Assembly: GCA_026400735.1 (NCBI GenBank)
Contig: JAPLOL010000062.1
Location: forward strand, 1-50,964
Direction of reading: 5' to 3'
Source: Alphaproteobacteria bacterium
Lineage (GTDB): Bacteria; Pseudomonadota; Alphaproteobacteria; Caulobacterales; Aquidulcibacteraceae
DNA: 50,964 bases
Shown here: positions 7,221 to 16,429 of the stretch, one piece after another
Layout of the letters: each line of letters starts with the position of its first letter
How positions within the stretch are numbered: position 1 is the first letter of the stretch
Position numbers and translations under genes: made by a program
The notes under the pieces: generated by a model
Seen by the model: the letters and a program-made list of their open reading frames with translations, nothing else
Database searches by the model: none
What the model was told of the DNA's origin: nothing

Positions 7221-8962
7221 TGTCGCGAACCCTCGTTTGGCACGGCCACAGGGCGAGGGCCGGCGCCAGGATTGATCCGCGCAAGTACGGCGTCGCGTGG
7301 GCCGAACGCGTCAATACGGCCTTCGGCGACGATCATCAGTTTGTTGACCTGGCTAAGAAAGCCAGTGCGGTGCGCCACGATAATGCTGCATACCCCTCGT
7401 GCACTTGCTTCCCTCAAGGCGTTGATCAGCGCTGTCTCACCGTCATTGTCCAAGTGTGCGTTCGGTTCGTCGAGTGCAAGCAGGACCGGATCGCCGTAAA
7501 GCGCGCGCGCGAGCGCCACGCGTTGTGCTTGGCCAGCTGAGAGCCCGCGTCCGTTCGGACCGATTTCTGTGTCGTAGCCGCGCGGTAGCGACAGGATCAT
7601 GTCATGCGCGCCGGCTTGCTGTGCCGCTCGAACGATTGCGTGATCGACTCCATCGCCAACGAGGCTGTCGAAGCGCGAAATGTTCTGGCCGATAGTGCCC
7701 CCAAATAGCGCAACTTCCTGCGGCAAATATCCGACGTGCCGGCCTAGCCGATCGGAATCCCAGTCCGTCATTTTGGCGCCGTCCAGACGCACAGCGCCTC
7801 CATCGGGAAGCGCTGCTCCGGCGATTGCGCGTAGGAGCGTCGTCTTGCCCGCGCCGCTCGGGCCGATTACGCCGATAATGTCCCCTGGCTCGCCACGGAA
7901 TGTCGCATTCATCAACAGAAAGCGGTCACCCGTCGGCGCGCGCACGGTCACGCTTTCAACGCTGAGTATGCCGCGAGGCTCGGGCAGGTTGGTGTAGTCG
8001 CGTTGGGTTTCTTGGGTGCGGAGAACTCGCGTGATGACGCCGTAGGCTTGTCGCCCTTGCTCGAATTGCCGCCAAGCTCCCACGATCAATTCGAGCGGCG
8101 CATATGCGCGTGAGCACAAGATTGATGCGGCAATGATGCCGCCAGCGGAAATGTCTTGTCGCAAAGCTAAGAACGCACCGAGGCCCAGCGCGGCAGATTG
8201 CAACACTAGGCGCGTGAACTTTGTCGTCGCAGTGTAAAACGAGTTCGCGCTGCCCGCGAGGTTTGTGCTTTCATTCAAGGACACGCGCATACGCAGCTGA
8301 CGCTCGACGAGCCGTTCCTGCATCCCAAGCGCGCGCGCCGCATCGCCTTGAATGCTGTCCGCAGATTGTAGGCCATACATGGCGCCCGCCGTTTCCTCGT
8401 TCGCCTTCAATGCGTCCTGCATGACACGCTGGTTCACGAGTGCGATCGCGACCAAGGTGGCGCCGCCGAGTAGAGCGAGCATTCCGATCCAAGGATGGAT
8501 GAGGAAACAAACGGCGATATAAATTGGCGCCCATGGCGCGTCGACCACTGCAAGCGCTGGCGGTCCGCTGAGAGCGCTGCGCAGCGCGTCGAACTCTCGC
8601 AGGATCGAAGCGTGGCCCGCTGCGGCGCGGCCTTCGCGCTGCAACGCCGCCCGAAGCACTGAAGGTGCGAGAACGCGATCCAACCGCCGCGACATCGCCA
8701 ACAGCAAGCGGATCCGCGTTCCATCCAGGAACGCCAGCACAGCCAAGCTCGCGACCAACACCAGCGTCAAATAGACGAGCGTCAGCACGCCGCCTGACGC
8801 CAAAACGCGGTCGTACACTTGCAGCATGTAGATGGACGGCGCGAGGTAGAGCAGGTTCAGACAGGCGCTGAACAGGATCACGAAGCCGATGTGGCGACGG
8901 CACGCGTCGAGCGCCGCCTTGAGCGTGCTGGACGCCGGCTGTTGTTCGGCCTTTCCGGCCAT
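7217..8962 (-). CDS. Type I secretion ABC permease/ATPase (PrtD/AprD class)
   Basis: 581 residues from the ATG at 8962; a GTG four codons upstream lies within the GAGG ribosome site and is less likely. The N-terminal half is the transmembrane domain with no C39 peptidase domain, typical of PrtD/AprD/HasD exporters of RTX-type substrates. The C-terminal ATPase shows Walker A GPSGAGKTT at about residue 368, signature LSAGQAQRVALARAL, Walker B VLLALDEPNAHLD and a switch His (VAHRTG). It heads the three-gene exporter operon. No substrate with RTX repeats is encoded nearby in the window. Confidence 0.93.
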   Translation of the reverse strand: MAGKAEQQPASSTLKAALDACRRHIGFVILFSACLNLLYLAPSIYMLQVYDRVLASGGVLTLVYLTLVLVASLAVLAFLDGTRIRLLLAMSRRLDRVLAPSVLRAALQREGRAAAGHASILREFDALRSALSGPPALAVVDAPWAPIYIAVCFLIHPWIGMLALLGGATLVAIALVNQRVMQDALKANEETAGAMYGLQSADSIQGDAARALGMQERLVERQLRMRVSLNESTNLAGSANSFYTATTKFTRLVLQSAALGLGAFLALRQDISAGGIIAASILCSRAYAPLELIVGAWRQFEQGRQAYGVITRVLRTQETQRDYTNLPEPRGILSVESVTVRAPTGDRFLLMNATFRGEPGDIIGVIGPSGAGKTTLLRAIAGAALPDGGAVRLDGAKMTDWDSDRLGRHVGYLPQEVALFGGTIGQNISRFDSLVGDGVDHAIVRAAQQAGAHDMILSLPRGYDTEIGPNGRGLSAGQAQRVALARALYGDPVLLALDEPNAHLDNDGETALINALREASARGVCSIIVAHRTGFLSQVNKLMIVAEGRIDAFGPRDAVLARINPGAGPRPVAVPNEGSRQ

Positions 8963-9161
8963 GTGCGTTCCCACCTCAGCGCGCCGTCTGCGGACGCCAC
9001 GTTTCTATAAAGCATCGATTATCCCACGCTAGGCGGGCGGGCAGCCTCCACCGCGACAGATCGGCCGGAAGTTCCCCGAAGGACACGTTGGATGGCCAAT
9101 TTCAGCCGTCGCGCTAGCCGGTTAGGAGGGCGCAACCTTACGGTGTTAGACCTCGCCGCAT

Positions 9162-10286
9162 ATGAGCCCGGTCCCGTTCGAAGCCGCCCGCGCCTGGATG
9201 TTCGAAGCGGCGCTACCCTTGTGGGCCGAGCGCGGCGTCGATCGCGTGGACGGGGGATTTTACGAGGAACTCGATCCTGAGGGCCGGCCGACTGCCTGCG
9301 ACTTCAAACGCGTCCGCGTCATGTGCCGGCAAATCTACGTATTTTCCCACGGCGCGGTGTTGGGCTGGAAGCAAGGCGCCGACATTTCGGAGTGGGGCTA
9401 CAAATACCTCGTCACCCAAGCGCGTCTCCGAGAGGGCGGCTGGGCGCGAGTGCTTTCGCGCCATGGTGCGGTGATCGACTCCACCATTGATCTGTACGAA
9501 CTCGCGTTCGTGATCTTCGCGATGGCGTGGCGCTATCGCGCCTCTGGTGATCTCGAAGCACGCGCGCACGCTCTAGATACGCTCGAATTCATACGCATGC
9601 GCATGCGTGCGCCCAATGGCGGCTTCTGGCACTCGCTGCCGTTGACAGGCACGCGCGAGCAGAACCCGCACATGCATCTGGCGGAAGCGTGCCTAGTCGC
9701 GTTCGAAGCTACGGGCGAAGAGGTGTTTCTCGATACAGCACGCGAAGTCGTGCAGCTTTTCGCGACGCGCTTCTTCGATCCGCGCACATTGGGCGAGCGT
9801 TTCGATCAAACATGGGCGCGCGTCGGCGGCGGAGTCGAACCGGGCCATCATTTTGAGTGGACCTGGATATTGGCGCACTATCAGCGGCTGACCGGTGAGC
9901 CAGTCGCCACGCTTGCGGCGCGGTCCGCTGAATTTGCTGAGCGCTACGGCGTCGATCCTGGCACACACGCTGTCTACGACGCTCTCTCTCAGGAAGGCGA
10001 CGTGCTGGAAAGCTCATCACGAATCTGGACGAATACTGAGCGGATCAAAGCGGCGCTTGGGCTTTTTGAACTGGACGGCCGTGATCCGCGGGACGCGCTT
10101 GCCAGCTCATGCGGCCTAATTTTTGGCCGCTATTTCGCGAACGATATCCCAGGCCTTTGGACCGATCGCTTCGACGGTATGGGCAGGCCAATGACAACGG
10201 CGACGCCGGCATCGTGCGTGTACCACTTATTCTTGGCGTTCTCTGAGATGCTGCGACTCGAGCCGCAGATATCGAAGCTGCCTTAA
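9162..10286 (+). CDS. AGE-family epimerase/isomerase (N-acylglucosamine 2-epimerase or mannose isomerase type)
   Basis: 374 residues, an (alpha/alpha)6-barrel protein of the AGE family. Family landmarks include GGFYEELDPEGRPT near the N-terminus, KRVRVMCRQIYVFSHGA, RAPNGGFWHSLP, NPHMHLAEACL and VEPGHHFEWTWIL, which carries conserved His/Glu of the active site. Members interconvert GlcNAc/ManNAc, mannose/fructose or mannose-6-P/fructose-6-P; the substrate cannot be decided from sequence. The position beside sugar-nucleotide genes favours a precursor role. The ribosome site is weak. The stop is shared with the convergent aminotransferase (TTAA overlap). The ~200 bases upstream show no clear promoter. 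Confidence 0.85.
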   Translation: MSPVPFEAARAWMFEAALPLWAERGVDRVDGGFYEELDPEGRPTACDFKRVRVMCRQIYVFSHGAVLGWKQGADISEWGYKYLVTQARLREGGWARVLSRHGAVIDSTIDLYELAFVIFAMAWRYRASGDLEARAHALDTLEFIRMRMRAPNGGFWHSLPLTGTREQNPHMHLAEACLVAFEATGEEVFLDTAREVVQLFATRFFDPRTLGERFDQTWARVGGGVEPGHHFEWTWILAHYQRLTGEPVATLAARSAEFAERYGVDPGTHAVYDALSQEGDVLESSSRIWTNTERIKAALGLFELDGRDPRDALASSCGLIFGRYFANDIPGLWTDRFDGMGRPMTTATPASCVYHLFLAFSEMLRLEPQISKLP

Positions 10287-11413
10287 GCGCCAGCCTTGCC
10301 GAATTCACGGATCGCATTGGCGATCTTGGTTTGAGTCTGGCCATCGAGGTACGGGTGCATCGGCAGCGCTAGCACGCGGTGGCAGATGGTTTCGCTCACC
10401 TCCAAGCCGCCAGCGCCGACCGGGAAGGTTTCATATGCGGTCTGCTTGTGCAGCGGCTTCGGATAGTATTGCGCGGTTGGGATGCCGGCTTCGCGCAGGT
10501 GTGCTGCGAGGCCATCGCGATCATCGGCTTCGATCACGTACTGCGCCCAAGTCGAAACACCACCGTCGATCACCTTCGGCGTCGTGACCAAGCCTTCGAG
10601 CATTTGCGCATAGCGATCGGCGACTTCGTTCCGCATCGTGATCTCCTCGGAGAAAATCGCGAGCTTCTCGATCAAGATTGCTGCCTGGATCGTGTCGAGG
10701 CGCGAGTTCATGCCGATGCGGGCGCAATTGTATTTGTCGTCACCGCTGGCGCCGTGAAAGGCTATCGAACGCATAAGAACGTTTTCGGCGTCGTCATTGG
10801 TCAGCGTCGCGCCGCCGTCGCCGTAACAACCCAGCGGCTTTGCCGGGAAGAACGATGTGGTCTGTGCATCGGCCCAATGCATTGGGTGCTTGCCGCCCAG
10901 CGTGCAGCCGAAGCCTTGCGCGCTGTCGGCGATGAGCTTCAGCCCTTCGCGCTTACAGATCGCTGCAATCGCCGGATAATCCGCCGGTTGGCCGAAGAGA
11001 TCGACGACGATCACAACCCTTGGCTTCAGCTTGCCGTCCTTTTTCACACCCGCGATCGCGGCTTCGAGCGAGGCCGGATCCATGTTGTAGGTGTCGGGCA
11101 GAACGTCGACGAACACTGGCGTCGCCTGCACCCACGGCACGATCTCGGCGGTGGCGGCAAACGTAAAGCTCGGCGTGAACACGGCGTCGCCTTCGCACAC
11201 GCCCCACGCCCAGAGCGGCAGCACGAGTGCATCGGTGCCGTTGGCGTTGCCGATGCAGTGTTTGGCCTCAGCGAACGCCGCGAGCTGGCCTTCGAGCTGC
11301 TTCACTTCCGGTCCGAAAATGTAAGCGCCCGAGCGCACGACTTTTGAAACGGCGGCGTCGATCTTGTCGGCAATGCGTGCGCGCTGCGCTTGCAGGTCGA
11401 TAAACGGGATCAT
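10283..11413 (-). CDS. DegT/DnrJ/EryC1-family PLP sugar aminotransferase (GnnB/WbpE-like)
   Basis: 376 residues. It transfers an amino group from glutamate to a 3- or 4-keto nucleotide sugar. The PLP Schiff-base lysine is Lys192 in TSFFPAKPLGCYGDGG; ADSAQGFG holds the PLP-contacting Asp; NGTDALVLPL and YNCARIGMNSRLDTIQAA are class signatures. The motif set matches the WbpE/GnnB branch, which aminates UDP-3-keto-GlcNAc(A). It lies 15 bases after a Gfo/Idh/MocA oxidoreductase that could make the 3-keto substrate, downstream of glmS. I infer UDP-GlcNAc3N synthesis for 2,3-diamino lipid A, but O-antigen amino sugar is the alternative. Confidence 0.9.
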   Translation of the reverse strand: MIPFIDLQAQRARIADKIDAAVSKVVRSGAYIFGPEVKQLEGQLAAFAEAKHCIGNANGTDALVLPLWAWGVCEGDAVFTPSFTFAATAEIVPWVQATPVFVDVLPDTYNMDPASLEAAIAGVKKDGKLKPRVVIVVDLFGQPADYPAIAAICKREGLKLIADSAQGFGCTLGGKHPMHWADAQTTSFFPAKPLGCYGDGGATLTNDDAENVLMRSIAFHGASGDDKYNCARIGMNSRLDTIQAAILIEKLAIFSEEITMRNEVADRYAQMLEGLVTTPKVIDGGVSTWAQYVIEADDRDGLAAHLREAGIPTAQYYPKPLHKQTAYETFPVGAGGLEVSETICHRVLALPMHPYLDGQTQTKIANAIREFGKAGA

Positions 11414-11428
11414 GTCTTCCTCGGATAC

Positions 11429-12352
11429 TTAAGTGAGTGAGGGCAGGCCCGAGGCGGCATCCACCTCAAGCGCCAATTCCAGAACCGCGAGCGCTTCGTC
11501 GCCATCGACCACCGGCCGCGGCGCGACGCCAAGAACGGCGTCGATGAATTGCGCGACATTGGCGCCAAGTGGATCGCTGCCGATGCGGGTTTCGCCGAAT
11601 GCGGCGTTGAGCGGGAAGCGCGTTGTGTTCTCGAAGGTGCGGGCGAGGAAGTCGATCTTCACTTCGCCCGACGGATAGATTGCGTGCATGTAGCGGCGGC
11701 GCTCGTCCGCGATGCGGCTGGAGATGAACTTGGCTTCCGCGCCGACGAACGAGAGCGTCGCTTCGATGCGATCGGCGGTGCGGCCGTGCTCGCTGACGGC
11801 CGTCGCGCTCACGTGCTCTGGCTTTTGCTTCAGCAACATCAGCGCCAGATCGAGATCGTGGACCATCAGATCGAGCGTGACCGAAACGTCTGCGCTGCGC
11901 CCGGTCCACGGACCTTCGCGCACGCTTTCGATATGCGTCGGCTTTTCTGGTGCGGTGAGGAGACCCATCGCTTCGAACACCAGGCGCTCCTGGTGACCGC
12001 AGCCGACTATGAGTTTCTTCTCGCGGGCAATCTTCACGATGTGCGAGCCGCGTTCGATATCCGTCGCGATTGGTTTTTCGATGAGGAGATGCTTGCCGGC
12101 CTCAAGCGCCGCGATGCCTGCATCGCCATGAAACGACGGCGGGGAAGCGATCGTCACGATATCGCAGGCGGCGAACAGCGCGTCGCGCGTTGCGAAGCTC
12201 TCTGCGCCGTGGGTGTCGGCGAGTTGCTGTGCGCGCTCGTCGTCTGGATCGAACACGCCGACGAACTGCACGCGCGCGTCTTCGGCATACTTCCGCGCAT
12301 GGATGCGCCCGAAGGCGCCTGCGCCAAGCACGCCTGCCCGAAGCTTGCTCAC
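11429..12352 (-). CDS. Gfo/Idh/MocA-family oxidoreductase (GnnA/WbpB-like)
   Basis: 307 residues, starting with GTG that overlaps the glmS stop (GTGA). The N-terminal Rossmann domain carries VLGAGAFGRIHARKY; the family motif with catalytic Lys is HLLIEKPIA near residue 95; the C-terminal alpha/beta domain includes the VHDLDLALML segment with the conserved His/Asp. Such enzymes oxidise the C3 hydroxyl of UDP-GlcNAc or its uronic acid with NAD. Coupling to glmS and the following DegT gene suggests it acts directly on UDP-GlcNAc (GnnA-like) rather than on a uronic acid. Substrate assignment is inferred from context only. Confidence 0.87.
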   Translation of the reverse strand: MSKLRAGVLGAGAFGRIHARKYAEDARVQFVGVFDPDDERAQQLADTHGAESFATRDALFAACDIVTIASPPSFHGDAGIAALEAGKHLLIEKPIATDIERGSHIVKIAREKKLIVGCGHQERLVFEAMGLLTAPEKPTHIESVREGPWTGRSADVSVTLDLMVHDLDLALMLLKQKPEHVSATAVSEHGRTADRIEATLSFVGAEAKFISSRIADERRRYMHAIYPSGEVKIDFLARTFENTTRFPLNAAFGETRIGSDPLGANVAQFIDAVLGVAPRPVVDGDEALAVLELALEVDAASGLPSLT

Positions 12353-14172
12353 TCGACGGTCACCGACTTTGCAAGGTTGCGCGGTTGGTCAACGTCCGTG
12401 CCTTTGTGCACGGCGGTGAAATACGCCAGCAATTGGATCGGTACCGAGTACACGAGCGGGGCAATGAACGGATCGCACGCCGGGATCATGATGATGTGCT
12501 TGGCGATGTCCGCGCACGCCACAGCGCCCGCCGCGTCCGTGATCACGATCAGCTTGCCGCCGCGCGCGTTCACTTCCTGCATGTTCGAGAGCGTTTTCTC
12601 GAACAGCGCATCGTGCGGGGCGACCACCACAACCGGCGTGTGCTCATCAATGAGCGCAATTGGGCCGTGCTTCAGTTCGCCAGCGGCATAGCCTTCGGCG
12701 TGGATGTACGAGATTTCTTTCAGCTTGAGCGCGCCTTCGAGTGCGATCGGATAGTGCACGCCGCGGCCGAGATAGAGCACGTCGCGCGCCTGCGCGAGTT
12801 CGAGCGCGATCTTCTCGATCTCTGGCTCGCACGCCAGCGCATCGGCCACCAAACGCGGCGTTTCCATCAGCGCATGAACGAGACGGCCTTCTTCTTGGCC
12901 GGAGAGCGTTCCGCGTGCGCGGCCAACCGCAATTGCGAGCGCCGCGAGCGCCGAGAGCTGGGCGGTGAACGCCTTCGTCGAAGCAACGCCGATTTCCGGA
13001 CCAGCCAAGGTCGGCAGCCGCGCATCGGCTTCGCGCCAGATCGTGGACTCCGGCACGTTCACAACGGCCAGCGTCTTCAGCCCGTTCTCTTTGCAATAGC
13101 GCAGCGCCGCCAACGTATCGGCCGTCTCGCCAGATTGCGACACGAACACCGAGAACGCCTTCTTGCCGAACGCCGGTTTCCGGTAGCGGAACTCAGAGGC
13201 GATGTCGGTCTCAACCGCGATGCCGGAGATCTGCTCGAGCCAATACTCAGCCACGCGCCCCGCATAGTGCGCCGTGCCGCAGCCAATCACGATAGCGCTG
13301 TCCGCCGAAAGATCGACGCCGTCGAGATCCGGCATCTCTACGCGCTCTTCGTATGCGTTCACGTAGCGCGTGATCGTGCGGCCGATGGTTTCCGGCTGCT
13401 CGTAGATTTCCTTCTGCATGAAGTGGCGGTGGTTGCCCTTTTCGGCCGCGGCCGCGCCGCCCGCGAACAAGTGCACCTTACGCTCGGCTACCATGCCCTG
13501 CGCGTCGAGCACTTTCACCTTCGTGCGCGACAGCACGGCGATGTCGCCTTCTTCGAGAAACATCACCCGTTGCGTGAACGGAGAGAGAGCGATCGCGTCC
13601 GAGCCCAGGAAGTTTTCACCGTCGCCCAGGCCAACCGCCAATGGGCTGCCTTTGCGCGCGCCGACGAGAATGTCGTCGTCGCCTGCAAACAACACGGCGA
13701 TGCCGAACGCGCCTTCGAGGCGGCGGACAGCGCTGATCGCGGCTTGCTCGGGCTTTTGGCCTTTATCCAGATAATCCGTGATCAGGTGCGCGATAACTTC
13801 GCTGTCAGTCTCGGACGAAAACTTGTGCCCGGCGGCAGCAAGCTCTTCGCGCAGCGCGCGGAAGTTCTCGATGATGCCATTGTGGACGATGGCGACCTTA
13901 TCGGTGGCGTGCGGGTGGGCGTTGCCGGTCGTCGGCGCGCCGTGCGTCGCCCAGCGCGTGTGACCAATGCCGCTGACGCCAGCGAGCGGCGACTTTTCAA
14001 GTTCGGCTGCCAGGTTTGCAAGTTTGCCGGCGGCGCGGCGGCGCGTGATCGCGCCATTTTCCAACGTCGCGACGCCTGCGGAATCGTAGCCCCGGTATTC
14101 CAGAAGCTTCAAAGCCTGGACTAGCCGGGGCGCCGCCGGATCAGCGCCCAGGATGCCGATAATTCCGCACAT
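12349..14172 (-). CDS. glmS: Glutamine--fructose-6-phosphate aminotransferase (isomerizing)
   Basis: 607 residues, the usual length. It makes glucosamine-6-P from fructose-6-P and glutamine, committing carbon to UDP-GlcNAc. The nucleophile Cys2 (MCGIIGILG) confirms the start. The N-terminal Ntn glutaminase shows EYRGYDSAG and GHTRWATHG; two SIS domains follow (IGCGTAHYAG, VSQSGETADT, RGVHYPIALEGALKLKE), ending in the typical KSVTVE. It heads a three-gene set with the oxidoreductase and aminotransferase and is divergent from glmM across 205 bases (14173-14377). I see no glmS ribozyme, which is expected since that element belongs mainly to Firmicutes. Confidence 0.97.
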   Translation of the reverse strand: MCGIIGILGADPAAPRLVQALKLLEYRGYDSAGVATLENGAITRRRAAGKLANLAAELEKSPLAGVSGIGHTRWATHGAPTTGNAHPHATDKVAIVHNGIIENFRALREELAAAGHKFSSETDSEVIAHLITDYLDKGQKPEQAAISAVRRLEGAFGIAVLFAGDDDILVGARKGSPLAVGLGDGENFLGSDAIALSPFTQRVMFLEEGDIAVLSRTKVKVLDAQGMVAERKVHLFAGGAAAAEKGNHRHFMQKEIYEQPETIGRTITRYVNAYEERVEMPDLDGVDLSADSAIVIGCGTAHYAGRVAEYWLEQISGIAVETDIASEFRYRKPAFGKKAFSVFVSQSGETADTLAALRYCKENGLKTLAVVNVPESTIWREADARLPTLAGPEIGVASTKAFTAQLSALAALAIAVGRARGTLSGQEEGRLVHALMETPRLVADALACEPEIEKIALELAQARDVLYLGRGVHYPIALEGALKLKEISYIHAEGYAAGELKHGPIALIDEHTPVVVVAPHDALFEKTLSNMQEVNARGGKLIVITDAAGAVACADIAKHIIMIPACDPFIAPLVYSVPIQLLAYFTAVHKGTDVDQPRNLAKSVTVE

Positions 14173-14377
14173 AGTTAATCTCTTAGTCCCTTCGCGCGCC
14201 CCACGGGGCTCATGCCCGTTCGCGTGTTGATTTGCACTTCAATTAGTCTTTCAACATGCGACGGAGTTTCGTGGTGCGCGCAGCTGGCGTGTGCAACGAT
14301 TTTTGCTTAAGCGCTCACCGCTGATAGAATTACCCGACTTTGGGCGCGACCTGAAGCCGGATGGAGCATTCACTACC

Positions 14378-15739
14378 ATGAGCAGAGCCTATTTCGGCAC
14401 AGACGGCATCCGCGGAACGGCGAACAAGTTTCCAATGACGCCGGAAGTCGCCATGCGCGTCGGCCTGGCGGCCGGCAAGCGTTTCCGCTCGGCTGACGAT
14501 CGCCGCCACCTCGTGGTCATCGGCAAAGATACGCGTCTTTCAGGCTACATGCTCGAACCGGCGTTAACCGCTGGCTTCACTGCTGCCGGCATGGACGTGG
14601 TTCTGTTTGGCCCGCTGCCGACGCCGGCTGTCGCGATGCTGACGCGCTCGCTGCGCGCCGATCTCGGCGTGATGCTCTCTGCCTCGCATAACAAGTTTGC
14701 CGACAACGGCATCAAGCTCTTCGGCCCGGACGGCTACAAGCTCTCCGATGCTGCCGAGATCGAGATCGAGCAGCTGATGGATGCGCCGCTCGACACCCAC
14801 CTGTCCGCGCCGGACAAGCTCGGCCGCGCCCGCCGCATCGACGACGCCCAGGCGCGCTACGTCGAGATCGTGAAGGCGACGTTCCCGAAACGCCTCTCGC
14901 TGAAGGGGCTCCGCATCGTGATCGATGCCGCCAATGGCGCCGCTTACCAAGTCGCCCCGGTCGCGCTCTATGAACTGGGCGCTGAGGTTATCAAGATCGG
15001 CGTCGAGCCGAACGGGTTCAACATCAACGAGGAAGTCGGCTCCACCGACACTAAGGCCCTGAAGGAAGCGGTCCTCAAGTATCGCGCCGACATCGGCATC
15101 GCCCTCGACGGCGACGCTGATCGCGTCGTCATCGTTGACGAGAAAGGCCATACCATCGACGGCGACCAGCTCATGGCGCTCATCGCCAAGAACTGGAAGG
15201 AGCAAGGCACGCTCACCAAGGGCGGCATCGTCGCCACCGTGATGAGCAATCTCGGCCTTGAGCGTTTCCTGAAGGGCCTCTCGCTGAAGCTAGAGCGCAC
15301 CAACGTGGGTGACCGCTACGTCGTCGAGCAAATGCGCGCCAAGGGCTACAATGTCGGCGGCGAACAATCCGGCCACATCATCCTCAGCGACTTCTCCACC
15401 ACTGGCGACGGCCTGTTGGCGGCGCTGCAAGTGCTCGCGGTGATCGTGCAGTCCGGCAAGCCGGCCAGCGAAGTCTGCAAGCAAGTCGACCCAGCTCCGC
15501 AAATCCTGGAAAACGTCCGCTACGAACGCGGCAAGCCCGATCCGATGGAAGCCTCCACTGTGAAGGCGGCGATTAAAGACGCCGAAGAGCGCCTCAAAGG
15601 CACTGGCCGCATGCTCGTGCGCAAGAGCGGCACCGAGCCGCTCGTGCGCATCATGGCCGAGGGCGATGACGAAACGCTCGTGCGGTCGGCCGTCAATGAC
15701 GTGAAGGCGGCGGTCGTCGCGGCGGCGAAAGCGGCCTAA
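14378..15739 (+). CDS. glmM: Phosphoglucosamine mutase
   Basis: 453 residues from the ATG at 14378, which begins [16 protein letters not shown] as GlmM should; the frame is open 29 codons further upstream but that part is not family-like. It converts glucosamine-6-P to glucosamine-1-P. The catalytic phosphoserine loop is [13 protein letters not shown], the metal loop ALDGDADRV, the sugar-specificity loop GEQSGHII and the C-terminal phosphate-binding loop [13 protein letters not shown]. Divergent from glmS, with which it forms the UDP-GlcNAc route. The stop overlaps that of the convergent CARDB-like gene (CTAA). Confidence 0.97.
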   Translation: MSRAYFGTDGIRGTANKFPMTPEVAMRVGLAAGKRFRSADDRRHLVVIGKDTRLSGYMLEPALTAGFTAAGMDVVLFGPLPTPAVAMLTRSLRADLGVMLSASHNKFADNGIKLFGPDGYKLSDAAEIEIEQLMDAPLDTHLSAPDKLGRARRIDDAQARYVEIVKATFPKRLSLKGLRIVIDAANGAAYQVAPVALYELGAEVIKIGVEPNGFNINEEVGSTDTKALKEAVLKYRADIGIALDGDADRVVIVDEKGHTIDGDQLMALIAKNWKEQGTLTKGGIVATVMSNLGLERFLKGLSLKLERTNVGDRYVVEQMRAKGYNVGGEQSGHIILSDFSTTGDGLLAALQVLAVIVQSGKPASEVCKQVDPAPQILENVRYERGKPDPMEASTVKAAIKDAEERLKGTGRMLVRKSGTEPLVRIMAEGDDETLVRSAVNDVKAAVVAAAKAA

Positions 15740-16332
15740 CGGCCCGCTGGCGCCGGCGCGCTTATCGGCGTCGCCGGCGGACGTGCCGGTAACGGCGCAA
15801 CGTTGTTTGCTTCGTTGCAATCGGGGATGCCTGCGCGCGTGCCTTCGCTGGCGTAGACAAGCCGCAACCTTAACCGCCGCCCTGCCGCTTCCGGCGGAAT
15901 GACACCGCGCACCACGCCGCGCACGGAGTGCGCAAAGGCGAGCGAAACGTGTCCGTCGGCATCGAGTGTCGTGATTGCGGGTGCAACGGCGATGCGCGTC
16001 GCGCCTGCCGCCGTTGTGAATTCGAGCGCCACTGAGGTGTCAGCCACGTTGCGCGTGACAAACGGCGTGTTGCCGTCATTGCGGACTTGCCACGTGACAG
16101 CCACTTCGTTCGCGCCAAGGGGAGCTTGCCCGGGTACTTCGGTCACAAACGCGGTCGTGCCGACGCCGAGGTCAGGGCAGCGTGCGATCGGCTGCGGCGG
16201 TCGCGTCGGCGCGCCCTTGCCATTGCCCTTGCCACCTTGCTGTTGCTGTCCTTGTGCGAGTGCTTGGCTCGTCAGCACCACGCCTTGCAATGCGGCGAGG
16301 CCGACCAGGCACGCCATAACTACTTTGCGCAT
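15736..16332 (-). CDS. Secreted protein with CARDB-like domain
   Basis: 198 residues. Signal peptide [20 protein letters not shown] with cleavage near ALAQ; then a Gln/Gly/Lys linker and a Pro-rich segment. Residues ~50-180 look like a CARDB (Ig-like adhesion) domain: [10 protein letters not shown], an [15 protein letters not shown] strand-turn, [15 protein letters not shown], and the closing DCNEANNV that matches the family's typical final motif. The tail is Pro/Ala-rich. Predicted periplasmic or surface-exposed; ligand unknown. It stands 97 bases downstream of pgi in the same direction and may be cotranscribed. Confidence 0.7.
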   Translation of the reverse strand: MRKVVMACLVGLAALQGVVLTSQALAQGQQQQGGKGNGKGAPTRPPQPIARCPDLGVGTTAFVTEVPGQAPLGANEVAVTWQVRNDGNTPFVTRNVADTSVALEFTTAAGATRIAVAPAITTLDADGHVSLAFAHSVRGVVRGVIPPEAAGRRLRLRLVYASEGTRAGIPDCNEANNVAPLPARPPATPISAPAPAGR

Positions 16333-16429
16333 CGTGACTTTCCCCGCCGGCTTGGCTCAGCAGCCGGGTGCGTCCCCATGAGCCGGATCATAGCCGATGG
16401 CGCGCGTCCGGCCAATCGCCTTCCGCTCG

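Noticed and set aside
10379-11347. 322-codon plus-strand frame opposite the DegT aminotransferase
   Set aside because: Antisense shadow; the aminotransferase has all catalytic motifs.
12190-14124. 644-codon plus-strand frame opposite glmS
   Set aside because: Arg-rich shadow of glmS, which is fully conserved on the other strand.
14173-14377. glmS ribozyme or other riboswitch before glmS/glmM
   Set aside because: No recognisable glmS ribozyme core by eye, and the element is not expected outside Firmicutes-like groups.
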